64,000 nucleotides of DNA, taken from Bacteroidales bacterium. Lineage in GTDB: Bacteria > Bacteroidota > Bacteroidia > Bacteroidales > Muribaculaceae. This document shows, piece by piece, positions 1 through 8,898 of the stretch. The DNA lies in assembly GCA_022009815.1 (NCBI GenBank), contig CP091725.1, positions 248,001 to 312,000 on the forward strand. Reading direction: 5' to 3'. Each line of letters begins with the position of its first letter. Positions within the stretch are counted from its first letter, which is position 1. Below the pieces are notes generated by a model, which ran no database searches, was not told the origin of the DNA, and saw only the letters and a program-made list of their open reading frames with translations. The translations under genes were made by a program, and so were the position numbers.

Positions 1-1177
1 GAAGGATGGTCTGGATTGCCTCGGCAACCACATTCCACATATTGTCGAGGTCGCGGCTGATGGCTGCTTCATTGAGCAGCAGTTTGTGCAAGCCCTTGAG
101 GGTGCTGTGAAGTGCTATCATCATGTGAGCCAACGGCACACCGACATTGCGCAGCACTGTGGAGTCGGTCAAGTCGCGCTGCAGGCGCGAAACCGGCAAT
201 TTGCCAGCCAGGTGGTTAAGAATTGCGTTGGCCAGACCGAGGTTGCCCTCCGAGTTCTCGAAGTCGATTGGATTCACCTTGTGAGGCATGGCAGAAGAAC
301 CCACCTCTCCGGCTTTGATTTTCTGCTTGAAATACTCCATCGAGATATATTGCCACATGTCACGGTCAAGGTCGATCATTATCGTGTTGATGCGAGCCAT
401 GGCATCGAAGAGAGCAGCCAGGTTGTCGTAGTTTGAAATCTGAGTTGTCCACTCCTCACGCTCGATGCCGAGACTCTCATTGAGGAATTTCTTGGCAAAC
501 GCACGCCAGTCGCGGTCGGGGAAAGCCACGCGGTGGGCGTTGAAATTGCCCGTAGCGCCGCCAAACTTGCCGCTCACCGGCACCTGCTTCAACAGCTCTA
601 TCTGCTTCTCCAAGCGGTAGGCAAACACGCGGATTTCCTTGCCCAGGCGTGTCGGCGACGCAGGCTGTCCATGGGTTTTTGCAAGCATCGGAATGTCTTT
701 CCACTCCTCGGCATACTTGTTGAGCAAGCCAACCATCTCATTGAGCAGAGGCAGGTAAGCCTCGTGGAGAGAGTCGCGGATGAGCATCGGCACCGAAGTG
801 TTGTTGATGTCCTGCGACGTGAGTCCGAAATGGATGAACTCCTTATATTGAGCCAAGCCAAGACGGTCGAACTGCTCCTTTATGAAATATTCCACCGCTT
901 TCACGTCGTGGTTGGTTACGCTTTCGATATCCTTCACGCGCTGCGCGTCGTCGACCGAGAATTTGGCGTAGATGTCGCGCAGCTCTCCAAAGAGCGCGTG
1001 GTCAACGCCCGCAAGTTGCGGCAACGGAAGTTTGCAGAGAGCGATAAAATATTCGATTTCAACTTTTACGCGATAGCGGATCAACGCGTATTCAGAATAG
1101 TAATTTTCCAGAACCTCCACCTTGCCGCGGTAACGGCCGTCGATTGGAGATATGGCTGTCAGTGATGAGAGAGACAT
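1..1177 (-). CDS. purB: Adenylosuccinate lyase, C-terminal part cut by window edge
   Basis: Adenylosuccinate lyase acts twice in purine synthesis, splitting fumarate from SAICAR and from adenylosuccinate in the cytoplasm. The reading frame is open from ATG at 1177 to the window edge, giving about 392 residues of a usual 450 or so. The N-terminus contains ISPIDGRYRGKV, typical of PurB. The fumarase/aspartase-superfamily signature GSSAMPHKVNP lies near residues 287-298 and holds the flexible catalytic loop. The start is the first ATG after a Bacteroidetes-type promoter (1217-1246), leaving a leader of about 35 nt. No frameshift is seen. The gene is divergent from tRNA-Val. Family assignment is very secure; the last 60 or so residues lie outside the window. 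Confidence 0.95.
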   Translation of the reverse strand, partial: MSLSSLTAISPIDGRYRGKVEVLENYYSEYALIRYRVKVEIEYFIALCKLPLPQLAGVDHALFGELRDIYAKFSVDDAQRVKDIESVTNHDVKAVEYFIKEQFDRLGLAQYKEFIHFGLTSQDINNTSVPMLIRDSLHEAYLPLLNEMVGLLNKYAEEWKDIPMLAKTHGQPASPTRLGKEIRVFAYRLEKQIELLKQVPVSGKFGGATGNFNAHRVAFPDRDWRAFAKKFLNESLGIEREEWTTQISNYDNLAALFDAMARINTIMIDLDRDMWQYISMEYFKQKIKAGEVGSSAMPHKVNPIDFENSEGNLGLANAILNHLAGKLPVSRLQRDLTDSTVLRNVGVPLAHMMIALHSTLKGLHKLLLNEAAISRDLDNMWNVVAEAIQTIL

Positions 1178-1216
1178 TTATGTTTGTTTTTAAGATTGAT
1201 ATTTTCAATAACTCTG

Positions 1217-1246
1217 CAAAATTACTATATTTCCACCAATCTGCAA
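1217..1246 (-). promoter_or_regulatory. Predicted purB promoter
   Basis: On the minus strand TAATTTTG (1217-1224) matches the Bacteroidetes -7 box TAnnTTTG. A TTG at 1244-1246 sits 19 nt upstream as the -33 element. It lies about 40 nt from the purB start codon. Confidence 0.55.
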
Positions 1247-1345
1247 GCATCATAACGATATAAAATTTTTCATTTATTATCATTCTGATTATCCAACAGA
1301 TACGTCGTCAGACAAACTTTTGCCGAAAAAATTCTCCCCAAAAAA

Positions 1346-1377
1346 TTTGGAGGATTAAAAAATTCGCCATACCTTTG
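1346..1377 (+). promoter_or_regulatory. Predicted tRNA-Val promoter
   Basis: TTTG at 1346-1349 and TACCTTTG at 1370-1377 are separated by 20 nt, a very good match to the Bacteroidetes housekeeping promoter. The tRNA begins 20 nt downstream. Confidence 0.75.
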
Positions 1378-1396
1378 CATCGCTTTTGAGAAGCAA

Positions 1397-1471
1397 GGGT
1401 GTTTAGCTCAGCTGGTTCAGAGCATCTGCCTTACAAGCAGAGGGTCGGCGGTTCGAATCCGTCAACACCCA
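1397..1471 (+). tRNA. tRNA-Val, anticodon TAC
   Basis: A complete cloverleaf is visible. The acceptor arm GGGTGTT pairs with AACACCC, followed by discriminator A. The anticodon stem TCTGC/GCAGA encloses loop CTTACAA with anticodon TAC at 1432-1434, which reads GTA and other Val codons. The T-loop GTTCGAATC is canonical. CCA is not fully encoded. A rho-independent terminator follows directly. Confidence 0.95.
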
Positions 1472-1476
1472 CAGCA

Positions 1477-1507
1477 AGAGTCGCTTTTTCAAGCGACTCT
1501 TTTTTTA
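1477..1507 (+). terminator. Intrinsic terminator after tRNA-Val
   Basis: A 10-bp stem AGAGTCGCTT/AAGCGACTCT with a four-base loop is followed by a run of seven T. It starts six bases after the tRNA. Confidence 0.9.
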
Positions 1508-1529
1508 TTTCCACCCTACCGTCAATTAT

Positions 1530-1820
1530 ATGTCAAGAATCGAAAAAGAGAAACGCGTGGTCGGCGTGATGGTGCGCCTCTACTGCCGTAAGAAAGAAGG
1601 CAACAGCGAGCTTTGCGACAGCTGCCGTCAGCTGCTCGCCTATGCCGAGTCGCGGCTGGAGCATTGCCCGTTCGGAGAGCGCAAAACGTCGTGCCGCCGA
1701 TGCACAGTGCACTGCTACAAGCCGTCGATGCGCCGACAGATGCGCGAGGTGATGCGCTTTTCAGGTCCGCGCATGATTTTCTACGAACCGCTGGAAACAA
1801 TACGTCACATTTTCAAATAA
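1530..1820 (+). CDS. YgbA-type (nitrous oxide-stimulated promoter family) cysteine-rich protein
   Basis: This is a 96-residue cytoplasmic protein with no signal peptide. It carries spaced cysteines (LYC, LCDSCR, HCPFG, SCRRCTVHCYKP) and the C-terminal motif RFSGPRMIFYEP, the pattern I associate with the YgbA_NO family (named for the nitric-oxide-responsive E. coli gene ygbA). The clustered cysteines suggest metal or Fe-S binding, which is inference; the biochemical role is not established. It follows the tRNA terminator and precedes an FKBP gene by 12 nt, so the two are probably co-transcribed. The ATG at 1530 is the only in-frame start that gives the full family length. Confidence 0.8.
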   Translation: MSRIEKEKRVVGVMVRLYCRKKEGNSELCDSCRQLLAYAESRLEHCPFGERKTSCRRCTVHCYKPSMRRQMREVMRFSGPRMIFYEPLETIRHIFK

Positions 1821-1832
1821 CCAACACCGACA

Positions 1833-2231
1833 ATGGCAAAAAAAGAATACATCGAGAAAAACCGGCAATGGCTTGCCGACAAAGCGCAAGAGGCAGGAGT
1901 GAAACCTCTGCCCAAAGGCATCTACTATAAAATCATCGCATCGGGCGACAAAGACGGACGCAAGCCGTCGGCACGCAGCGTTGTCACCGCACACTACACC
2001 GGACGCACAATCAACGGGCGCACATTCGACAGCAGCCGCGGGGGCTCTCCGCTTGCAGCACGGCTCAGCGACCTCATCACCGGATGGAGCATCGCAATGC
2101 AACAGATGCACGTAGGCGACCGATGGGAAGTGTATATCCCGGCGGAGATGGCTTACGGCAAACTGTCGCAGCCCGGCATTCCCGGCGGCTCCACACTAAT
2201 CTTCGACATGGAGTTGCTCAGCGTATATTAA
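1833..2231 (+). CDS. FKBP-type peptidyl-prolyl cis-trans isomerase
   Basis: This is a 132-residue cytoplasmic FKBP that catalyses proline cis-trans isomerisation during protein folding. The FKBP core spans roughly residues 40-131. It shows VTAHYTGRTINGRTFDSS at the start of the domain, the active-site region LITGWSIAMQQMHVGDRWEVYIP, then AYGKLSQPGIPGGSTLIFDMELL. The N-terminal 35 residues form a charged helix and there is no signal peptide or lipobox, unlike the many exported FKBPs of Bacteroidales. It lies 12 nt behind the YgbA-type gene and is probably in the same transcript. Confidence 0.92.
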   Translation: MAKKEYIEKNRQWLADKAQEAGVKPLPKGIYYKIIASGDKDGRKPSARSVVTAHYTGRTINGRTFDSSRGGSPLAARLSDLITGWSIAMQQMHVGDRWEVYIPAEMAYGKLSQPGIPGGSTLIFDMELLSVY

Positions 2232-2339
2232 CGGCGCTTTTTGTTTCAATCAACACAAAATCCACCGGCAAAAACCTACAATCTTTTATTTTTTATTGAA
2301 ATCTTCTTTCATTTATCCGTTTTGTTGTAATTTTTTCGT

Positions 2340-2347
2340 TACATTTG
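2340..2347 (+). promoter_or_regulatory. Possible -7 box for the secreted protein at 2399
   Basis: TACATTTG fits the TAnnTTTG consensus and lies about 50 nt upstream of the ATG. No -33 TTTG is found at the usual spacing, so only the -7 match is supported. Confidence 0.4.
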
Positions 2348-2398
2348 CATCATTGTTTATAAACCGAAGAAATTATCAACAACTAATACAAACGGATC

Positions 2399-5300
2399 AT
2401 GAAACGATTTAAATTATTCCTTGCAAGTTTTGCGCTACCCCTATTCGGATGGGCTGCCGACGCAAAGCAGGTGCCTTACAGCACCGACTTCTCCGACATC
2501 GCGGATTGGACAATAATCAATGCCAAAGTAGGCTCATCGACATGGGCATCCAACACCATAGCGTCCAACTATTCCGGCGCAGGAGCGTCGCAGGGCATCT
2601 GGTACAAATACGACAGCAAAAATCCCGGCGACGACTGGTGCATCTCTCCTGCCATTCATCTTGAGGCAGGAAAAGAATACAAAATGAAGGTCTGGGAAAA
2701 GACATCAGGCTCCGACAAAGAAAATTTCAAATATGTAATCTCATCCGGCAACACCACCGAAACGATGGCGGCTGGAACCGATTTAATCGTCCACGAAAAC
2801 TACAGCAACAGCACGTGGAACAAAGTCACAAAAGCTTTCACTGTAGAAACGACCGGCGACTACCACCTGGGCATCTACTGCTATTCTGAGAAATTTAGAT
2901 ACAACATTTACATCACCAACGTATCCATCGGAGAGAATATCATCCTGCCAGCAGCGCCAAGCGGACTGACAGCAACCGCCGATGCCGACCATGCCCTAAA
3001 GGTTGACCTGTCGTGGACTCTGCCCACAACAGACGACGACGGTGCCGAACTGACGCTTCCTCTCACGGGCGTTGAAGTGCACCGCGACGGCTCACTCATA
3101 AAGACACTCGCCGCCGACGCCACATCGTTTATCGACGACGAGACCACCGGACTCACGTCGGGCTTCCACGAATATCAGATATGCGTGCTTATGGGCGACA
3201 AAAAGAGCGCGCTCAGCCCGGCGGTAAAGACAAAATATGTAGGTCCAATAGCAGCACAGCCTATTCCGTGGACATCCGACTTCTCGACAAAAGACATCTT
3301 CGAGGCCACATGGACAATCATCAAGGGCGAAAACAGCACTGCCACAAACAGTTGGGCATTCGAGACGTCTTCATACTTCGGCAACAGCGCAAAATATTAC
3401 CCAGGATCGGGCAAGCGCGAAGACGACTGGCTGATTTCTCCGCCTGTAAAGTTTGAGAAAACAGGTGCATATAAAGTGACACTCAACCTGAAATACACCA
3501 ACAGAAATACGAACTTCGAAGTGTGGCTCGGAAACGGCTACAACGTCGCCGCATTCACAAATAAAATAGGCACGATAACGCAACTGACCTCATCTGCCAC
3601 CGACTATTCTTTTGTCGTGTTTGTCGACACTCCAGGTGAATACAACATTGGCTTGCATGCAAACGCAGAAACGTCAGCATCCTCCACCACATACTATCTT
3701 TACTCTGCCAAAGTTGACGAATACCCTATCAAGCCTGCACAAGTTAACGATTTGTCCGCGACAATCAACGGCGACAAAATTGACCTCGCATGGACTTATC
3801 CTGCAAAAACAAACGCAGGCACCAACCTCGATGCCATCTCCAAGGCTGAAATAACCCGCGCGGGAACCATTGTCGCCACAATCGACAATCCGGCACCGGG
3901 AAGCGCCGCCTCTTGGAGCGACAACAACCCGGAGAATGGGTTCAACACCTATGCCGTCATTATATATGGCGTGAACGGTGCTGCCGACGGCACACCAGCC
4001 ACAGCCACAAGCGACTGGTTCGGCGACCCGACACAACCTTTGCCATATTCCTTCAACTTCAAAACAAGCGACAAGGCTCTGTTCAACCTCTACACCGTGG
4101 TCGACGCCAACAACGACGGTTACACATGGGCTTTGGGCAATAACGGCGTCGTTCTGAAAATGAACAGCACCGAGGACTACTCGACCTCACGCGACTATCT
4201 CGTCACTCCGCCATTCGACATGGAGGAAGGATACTACAAGGTGACTTACAAAGCCCGCGCACCGAAAGGCACAAGTGTGGCTCTCGGATTGGTTTCCGAC
4301 ATCGAAAATGTCACTGGCTCATTCACGCAACAGGCCGTTTACAGGCCAACAAATGCTTATGAATCCACTGCCACATCTTATATACATGTTGCAGCCACAG
4401 GCAAGCAGCACTTGGCATGGAAAGTAGCCGACTCGTTTGAAAAAGCGATGTGGTCTACATCGTCAACGTAGACATTGAAAAAATTAAAATCGTGCCTGGA
4501 GTGGCAACAGACTTGAAAGTGACACCCGACCCCGACTTGGCTCTCGCCGCCACCTTCGAATGGAAAAACCCGCAAGGCACCAATGTTGAAGGCGTCACCA
4601 CCGTTCTTACAAAGGCCATCGTATACCGCAACGGTGCAGAAATCGCCACAATAACCGAGGGGCTTGCACCAGGCGGAACCACCACGTATGCCGACAACGA
4701 CGTGCCTAATGCAGGCTGCTACACTTATTCCGTAGAGGTGTATAACGCCAACGGCAAATCAGAAAGCAAAGCGCCAAGCGTCGACAGCCCATGGATTGGA
4801 GCTGGCATCGACGTGCCCTACACCGCCGACTTCAACAATTGGACAATCCATAACGTAAACAACGACAAAAACAAGTGGGGCAACCCAATCGCCTGGAGCG
4901 CGCAACCCTCCGGAACATCCATAAGCTGCACATCAAACAACACAGCACCTGTCGACTATGCCGTCAGTGAGCGCATCAACTTTGTGCCAAAGCACGTGTA
5001 CGACATCTCTTTCAAGTCCTACACGGGCATCGGCAACGAGGCTCCTTACACCTGGCATCTGACGCAAGGCGCCGACAATGGATATGAATCGCAGTCGCTG
5101 CTGGCTGAAATCGTAACGACTGTAGTAGAGCCGAGCGGCGCACAGACCACCACACTCTCATTCCGGGCCGTGGAAGAGGGCGACGAGAATGGAGCCGACG
5201 GATTCGACGGCACAATTCCTGCCGGAGTGCGATGCATCGGCTTCCATGCTTTCAACAAGGGCGCAATATCCGTTAAGAGTTTCTCAATTGTGGAGAATGA

Positions 5301-5529
5301 GCGTTCATCAGTCAGCAGCATCTGCAAAGACAACGGATACGCAATCATCGGCGGACGTCTAGCTTTCGGCAACGTGGCTGAAAATGTGACAATCTCCGAC
5401 ATCAGCGGCAAGGCTGTAATTGCCGCCGACGGCACCGACAGCATCGACATCGGCGGTCTTGCCGGAGGCACTTACATATTCCGCGCCGCCGTTGATGGTA
5501 GAATCATCGTTGGCAAGTTCGTGAAATAG
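2399..5529 (+). CDS. Large secreted protein with repeated jelly-roll and FnIII-like modules and T9SS-type C-terminal domain (frameshifted)
   Basis: Read as one gene this encodes about 1,043 residues. A signal peptide (MKRFKLFLASFALPLFGWA) is followed by alternating modules. Jelly-roll choice-of-anchor-J-like modules are marked by repeated phrases such as PYSTDFSDIADWTI, IPWTSDFS and LPYSFNF, with DDWLISPP or DWCISPA. Fibronectin-III-like modules are marked by AAPSGLTATADADHALKV and similar. The last 75 or so residues (VTISDISGKAVI...GGTYIFRAAVDG...GKFVK) are a T9SS type A-like sorting domain. One missing base near 4447-4449 splits the frame: the N-terminal frame stops at 4471 and the downstream frame continues from about 4450 with VYIVNVDIEKI. 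No slippery heptamer is in phase, so error or mutation is likelier than programmed frameshifting. The role is probably surface adhesion or glycan binding (inference). Confidence 0.75.
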
Positions 5530-5549
5530 CACTTTTTTCTCATAATACC

Positions 5550-5604
5550 GAGCCGGGGAACGACTATGAAGAGCATCCGTTCCCCGGTTCTTTCATTTTT
5601 TTGC
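5550..5604 (+). terminator. Intrinsic terminator
   Basis: AGCCGGGGAACG pairs with CGTTCCCCGGTTCT across a 12-nt loop, followed by a T-rich stretch at 5591-5602. It lies about 20 nt beyond the stop codon of the large secreted protein. Confidence 0.8.
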
Positions 5605-5630
5605 AATTCCATGAATTTTTTTCTGATTTT

Positions 5631-5661
5631 TTTGATTTAGAATATAATATTTGTATCTTTG
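5631..5661 (+). promoter_or_regulatory. Predicted promoter of the lipoprotein gene at 5706
   Basis: TTTG at 5631-5634 and TATCTTTG at 5654-5661 are 19 nt apart, a full Bacteroidetes promoter match. The leader is about 40 nt and A-rich. Confidence 0.75.
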
Positions 5662-5705
5662 TAGTATAAACATACCAAACAAATTTTTAAAAAAACTAAT
5701 ACATT

Positions 5706-7508
5706 ATGAATGGGAATTTTAAGACCTTAATTGCCATCGCTGCTGTTACCCCCCCCCTATTGCTTGTATCGTGCAGCGATGAAGTTAAGCTCACCACCGA
5801 GAGTGAGGGCGAAAACCTTGTATCGCTAACAGTCCAGTTGCCAGAAGAATTAGGCACACGCGCATTCGGCGAAGCTTCGAAAATCAAGTCTCTGAAATAT
5901 GCCGTGTATCCACAAGGAGAACCGCAGCCCCTGGCAATGTTTGACGGCAAGGCTGCCGAAACCGTAGAAATGACCGGATTGTCAAAAAACGTGCAGCTCC
6001 AGCTGGCAAGCGGCAAGAAGTATGATGTAATCTTCTGGGCTGCCGCAGATGAGGTTGGCGCGCGGTCGAAATTCGACGAAACGACACAAGTGGCTACACT
6101 CGCACCCACAGTGTGCAGCAACGAAGCCGACGACGCGTTTTTCGCAAAAGCGGAGATTGACGTGAACGGCAACCTTCAGCAAACCGTAAAACTCTACCGT
6201 CCGTACGCACAGCTCAACATCGGCACAGACGACCTTGCCGCCGCTGCGGCATCGGGCTACACCGTGACAAAGACTCAAGTTGCAACGCAAGCCTATTCGG
6301 CAATCAACCTTGCGTCGGGCAGCGTCGTAGGCAACGCCACCGACGTGACCTTCTCCTATGCCGACATTCCCGACGCCTCCGAGGCGTTTCCTGCCGGCTC
6401 CGCCTACAACTACCTGTCTATGAACTACGTGCTGGTGCCCGACTACAAGACCATAGCCGACGTCACTCTCGACTACACCAACGGCACGACACCGATGAAG
6501 CGCACGTTCACGAGCGTTCCGCTGCAGCGCAACTACCGCACCAACATCTACGGATCGCTGCTCACCAACAGCGTCGACTTCAACGTTGTGATTGAGCCTG
6601 CATTTATCGGCACACTCGGCATCGCCACCGACGAAGAGCTTGCCGACGCAGCATCTCACCACAACCGCCACGTGCAGCTCGCCGACAACGTGCAGCTCGC
6701 ACTGCCAGCCAACATTGCCGAAGGCGTGGTCATCACTGGCGGAACCAACTCGGTGCTGAAGATAAAGAACGGCTACCAGATACCCAACGACAACGTGACA
6801 TTCAAAGACGTCACACTTGCCCGCGACGACAGCGACGGTACCAGCGATAAATACTATCTCAAAATCAACAGTGACAATGTGGTGCTCGACAATGTGAAAC
6901 TCGGCATCATCAACCTTAATGAGCACTCAAGCGTATTGGGCGGAATTTATCTGAACGGCGGAAAAACGCTGACTGTCAGAAACACGAACTTTACCATCAG
7001 AGCGGCTTATGGTGTGGTTGCCATGGATCCAGGCACAACCATCATTCTTGAGAACTGTAATTTCGGTCCTAAATTCCAATTCTGCACAAATCAACCTGGA
7101 AACGGAAAACTTATTGCCCGAAACACGACATTCCGCGGATGGATGTCGGGATGGAGCGACGGTTATTTCGAGAATTGCACATTCGACTACGGTGATTTAG
7201 GGTATCCATACGCCCGCTGCTATGGCAGCAGCGTGTTCAAGGACTGCGAATTTGGCCGCTACTCCACAGCCACCGACAACCGCTGGCTGCCTACAGCTCC
7301 TGACAGAGAAGACTTTCACTACGACTATGCTGTGTCGTGCATGACGCAGCATTCAATCATCGAATTCATCAACTGCCAGTATTCCGACGGCTCTGAGTTC
7401 AACAAGAATGTCTTCCTCAAAGGCACAACGGATTCAAGCGGAGACCCTGACAAAGTCATCATCAACGGTACGACATATACCGATATAAATGAGTTCACTT
7501 ATTGGTGA
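5706..7508 (+). CDS. Lipoprotein with DUF6562-like N-terminal domain and right-handed beta-helix C-terminus
   Basis: The protein has 600 residues. The N-terminus has a lipoprotein signal with lipobox LLVSC (Cys near residue 23), so it should be anchored in the outer membrane. Residues of about 40-300 resemble the DUF6562 fold found in Muribaculaceae and distantly the Mfa/FimA-like immunoglobulin folds (LTVQLPEELGTRA at the start, RNYRTNIYGSLLT at the end). Residues of about 370-590 show parallel-beta-helix repeats such as NVTFKDVTLAR, NVVLDNVKL, TLTVRNTNF and TIILENCNF. The ligand is unknown. A run of nine C (5749-5757) lies in codons 15-18, inside the signal peptide; see findings. The ATG at 5706 follows a good promoter. 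Confidence 0.75.
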   Translation: MNGNFKTLIAIAAVTPPLLLVSCSDEVKLTTESEGENLVSLTVQLPEELGTRAFGEASKIKSLKYAVYPQGEPQPLAMFDGKAAETVEMTGLSKNVQLQLASGKKYDVIFWAAADEVGARSKFDETTQVATLAPTVCSNEADDAFFAKAEIDVNGNLQQTVKLYRPYAQLNIGTDDLAAAAASGYTVTKTQVATQAYSAINLASGSVVGNATDVTFSYADIPDASEAFPAGSAYNYLSMNYVLVPDYKTIADVTLDYTNGTTPMKRTFTSVPLQRNYRTNIYGSLLTNSVDFNVVIEPAFIGTLGIATDEELADAASHHNRHVQLADNVQLALPANIAEGVVITGGTNSVLKIKNGYQIPNDNVTFKDVTLARDDSDGTSDKYYLKINSDNVVLDNVKLGIINLNEHSSVLGGIYLNGGKTLTVRNTNFTIRAAYGVVAMDPGTTIILENCNFGPKFQFCTNQPGNGKLIARNTTFRGWMSGWSDGYFENCTFDYGDLGYPYARCYGSSVFKDCEFGRYSTATDNRWLPTAPDREDFHYDYAVSCMTQHSIIEFINCQYSDGSEFNKNVFLKGTTDSSGDPDKVIINGTTYTDINEFTYW

Positions 7509-7528
7509 TGAATCATCTTTCATAGCAT

Positions 7529-7566
7529 AAAGCGGGGACATTCCACAGCGGGATGCCCCCGCTTTA
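7529..7566 (+). terminator. Possible terminator after the beta-helix lipoprotein
   Basis: AAAGCGGGG (7529-7537) pairs with CCCCGCTTT (7557-7565) across a 19-nt loop. There is no strong T-run, so termination strength is uncertain. Confidence 0.5.
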
Positions 7567-7575
7567 ACATTCAAC

Positions 7576-7714
7576 AGGCGGCGCCTCGGGAAAGAAAATC
7601 GAGCAAGCTCTTTTCTTTCCTCTCGGCTTGCACTATCTTTCAATAAAATAGGCGGCGCCTCGGGAAAGAAAATCGAGCAAGCTCTTTTCTTTCCTCTCGG
7701 CTTGCACTATCTTT
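7576..7714 (+). repeat. Two identical tandem copies of a promoter-bearing hairpin repeat
   Basis: A 65-bp unit occurs at 7576-7640 and, base for base, at 7650-7714 (74-bp period). Each unit has a 5' box AGGCGGCGCCTCGG, a perfect hairpin (GAAAGAAAA and GAGC pairing with GCTC and TTTTCTTTC), then a 3' box CTCGGCTTGCACTATCTTT. The second copy ends in TATCTTTG, a Bacteroidetes -7 box, 4 nt before the ATG of the DUF4105 gene. Related units lie at 17800-17925, 40026-40078 and, on the minus strand, 54920-55042. Confidence 0.85.
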
Positions 7715-7719
7715 GCAAA

Positions 7720-8898
7720 ATGAAAAAGTTTTTGTTTCTAATAATCATCTGCATCGCTATGCCCGTGGCGGCACAGGCGCAACGTCTCGACGTGAGCCTG
7801 CTGACGTGCTTTCCCGGACAGGAAGTGTTTGAACTGTACGGACACACAGCCATCCGCATCACCGACGGCGCAACGATGGACCGCGTGTATAACTTCGGAC
7901 TGTTCTCGTTCAACCAGCCCCATTTCGTCTATCGCTTTGTCAAAGGCGAGACCGACTATGCCGTAGGAGGATACCCCACGGAATATTTCACACCAGAATA
8001 TGCCGGCAGAGGCTCTAAGGTCGTGGAACAACGTCTGCGGCTGTCTGAACAACAGGCGTTATGGCTATTCAACGAACTTGAACGGCTTTGCCTGCCCGAA
8101 AACCGTGAATATCGCTATAATTACGTGCTCAACAACTGCGCCACGCGGCCGCGCGACCTAATAGAGCAAGCCGTAGGAGGCATATCCTACCCGCCGTCGG
8201 AACACCCCGACGCCACCTACCGCGACATCATGACACACTACGGCTGCAACTACCCGTGGTATCAATTCGGCATCGACCTTGCCCTCGGACAAGGCATCGA
8301 CCGCCCTATTTCCGTCCGCCAGCAGATGTTTGCCCCAATAATTCTGATGAAGGAGATGGCAGGCGCAACCTATAAAACCGCCTCCGGACAACGCGTGGGA
8401 ATCGTTGAAAGCACAAGCACGCTCGTGGAAGGCAGCGAGAACGCAGTTTTGCCGCCGACACCGTTTTTGCTGTCGCCCCTGTTTATATGCTGGCTGGCAT
8501 TCGCGCTCATCGCCGGTGCCACAGTCTTCGGCGTGGTGCGACGCAAGCAGATGCGCTGGCTCGACACAGTGTGGTTCACACTGACCGGACTTACCGGATG
8601 CCTCGTGTTCTTCCTTATCTTCATCTCCGAACACGAAGCCACCTCACCCAACTGGCTCGGCTTTTGGCTGAACCCGTTCTGCCTGTTCCCAGCAATCACA
8701 ATTTGGATAAAATCAGCAAAAAAGTGGGTATATTCATATCATTTTCTTAACTTTGCGCTTGTTTTGATATTGCTTGTCGCGTGGCGGGCTTTGCCACAAA
8801 CGGCAAACGCAGCGTTTTTTCCGCTGATGCTTTGCACGTTAGCGCGTTCAGCAGGCTTTATCGTAAACTATAAGAGATGCGAAAAAATAAGCAAGTAA
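7720..8898 (+). CDS. DUF4105 (Lnb N-terminal domain) membrane protein, candidate lipoprotein N-acylation factor
   Basis: The product is 392 residues with a cleavable signal peptide (MKKFLFLIIICIAMPVAAQAQ). A periplasmic DUF4105 domain (about 22-225) is followed by four or five predicted membrane helices (about 255-385). DUF4105 landmarks are ELYGHTAIRI, YNFGLFSF, FVKGETDYAVGGYP and NNCATRPRDLIEQ, with conserved His and Cys residues of a papain-like arrangement. Homologues in Bacteroides have been linked to lipoprotein N-terminal acylation (Lnb), so a role in finishing triacylated lipoproteins is plausible. The ATG at 7720 is chosen over an upstream in-frame non-ATG codon at 7702 because it starts the signal peptide and lies just after the -7 box; the message may be leaderless. 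Its 3' end overlaps the next gene by 22 nt. Confidence 0.8.
   Translation: MKKFLFLIIICIAMPVAAQAQRLDVSLLTCFPGQEVFELYGHTAIRITDGATMDRVYNFGLFSFNQPHFVYRFVKGETDYAVGGYPTEYFTPEYAGRGSKVVEQRLRLSEQQALWLFNELERLCLPENREYRYNYVLNNCATRPRDLIEQAVGGISYPPSEHPDATYRDIMTHYGCNYPWYQFGIDLALGQGIDRPISVRQQMFAPIILMKEMAGATYKTASGQRVGIVESTSTLVEGSENAVLPPTPFLLSPLFICWLAFALIAGATVFGVVRRKQMRWLDTVWFTLTGLTGCLVFFLIFISEHEATSPNWLGFWLNPFCLFPAITIWIKSAKKWVYSYHFLNFALVLILLVAWRALPQTANAAFFPLMLCTLARSAGFIVNYKRCEKISK

Noticed and set aside
1092..1283. 63-codon minus-strand frame over the purB start region
   Set aside because: It overlaps the purB start and promoter in another frame; nothing recognisable.
4440..4475. Programmed -1 frameshift in the large secreted protein
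   Set aside because: The local sequence GAAAAAGCG does not place a slippery heptamer in phase, and many other genes show similar isolated indels.
5982..6926. 314-codon minus-strand open frame inside the beta-helix lipoprotein gene
   Set aside because: Rich in Val, Cys and His with no domain; it mirrors the codon pattern of the real gene on the plus strand.
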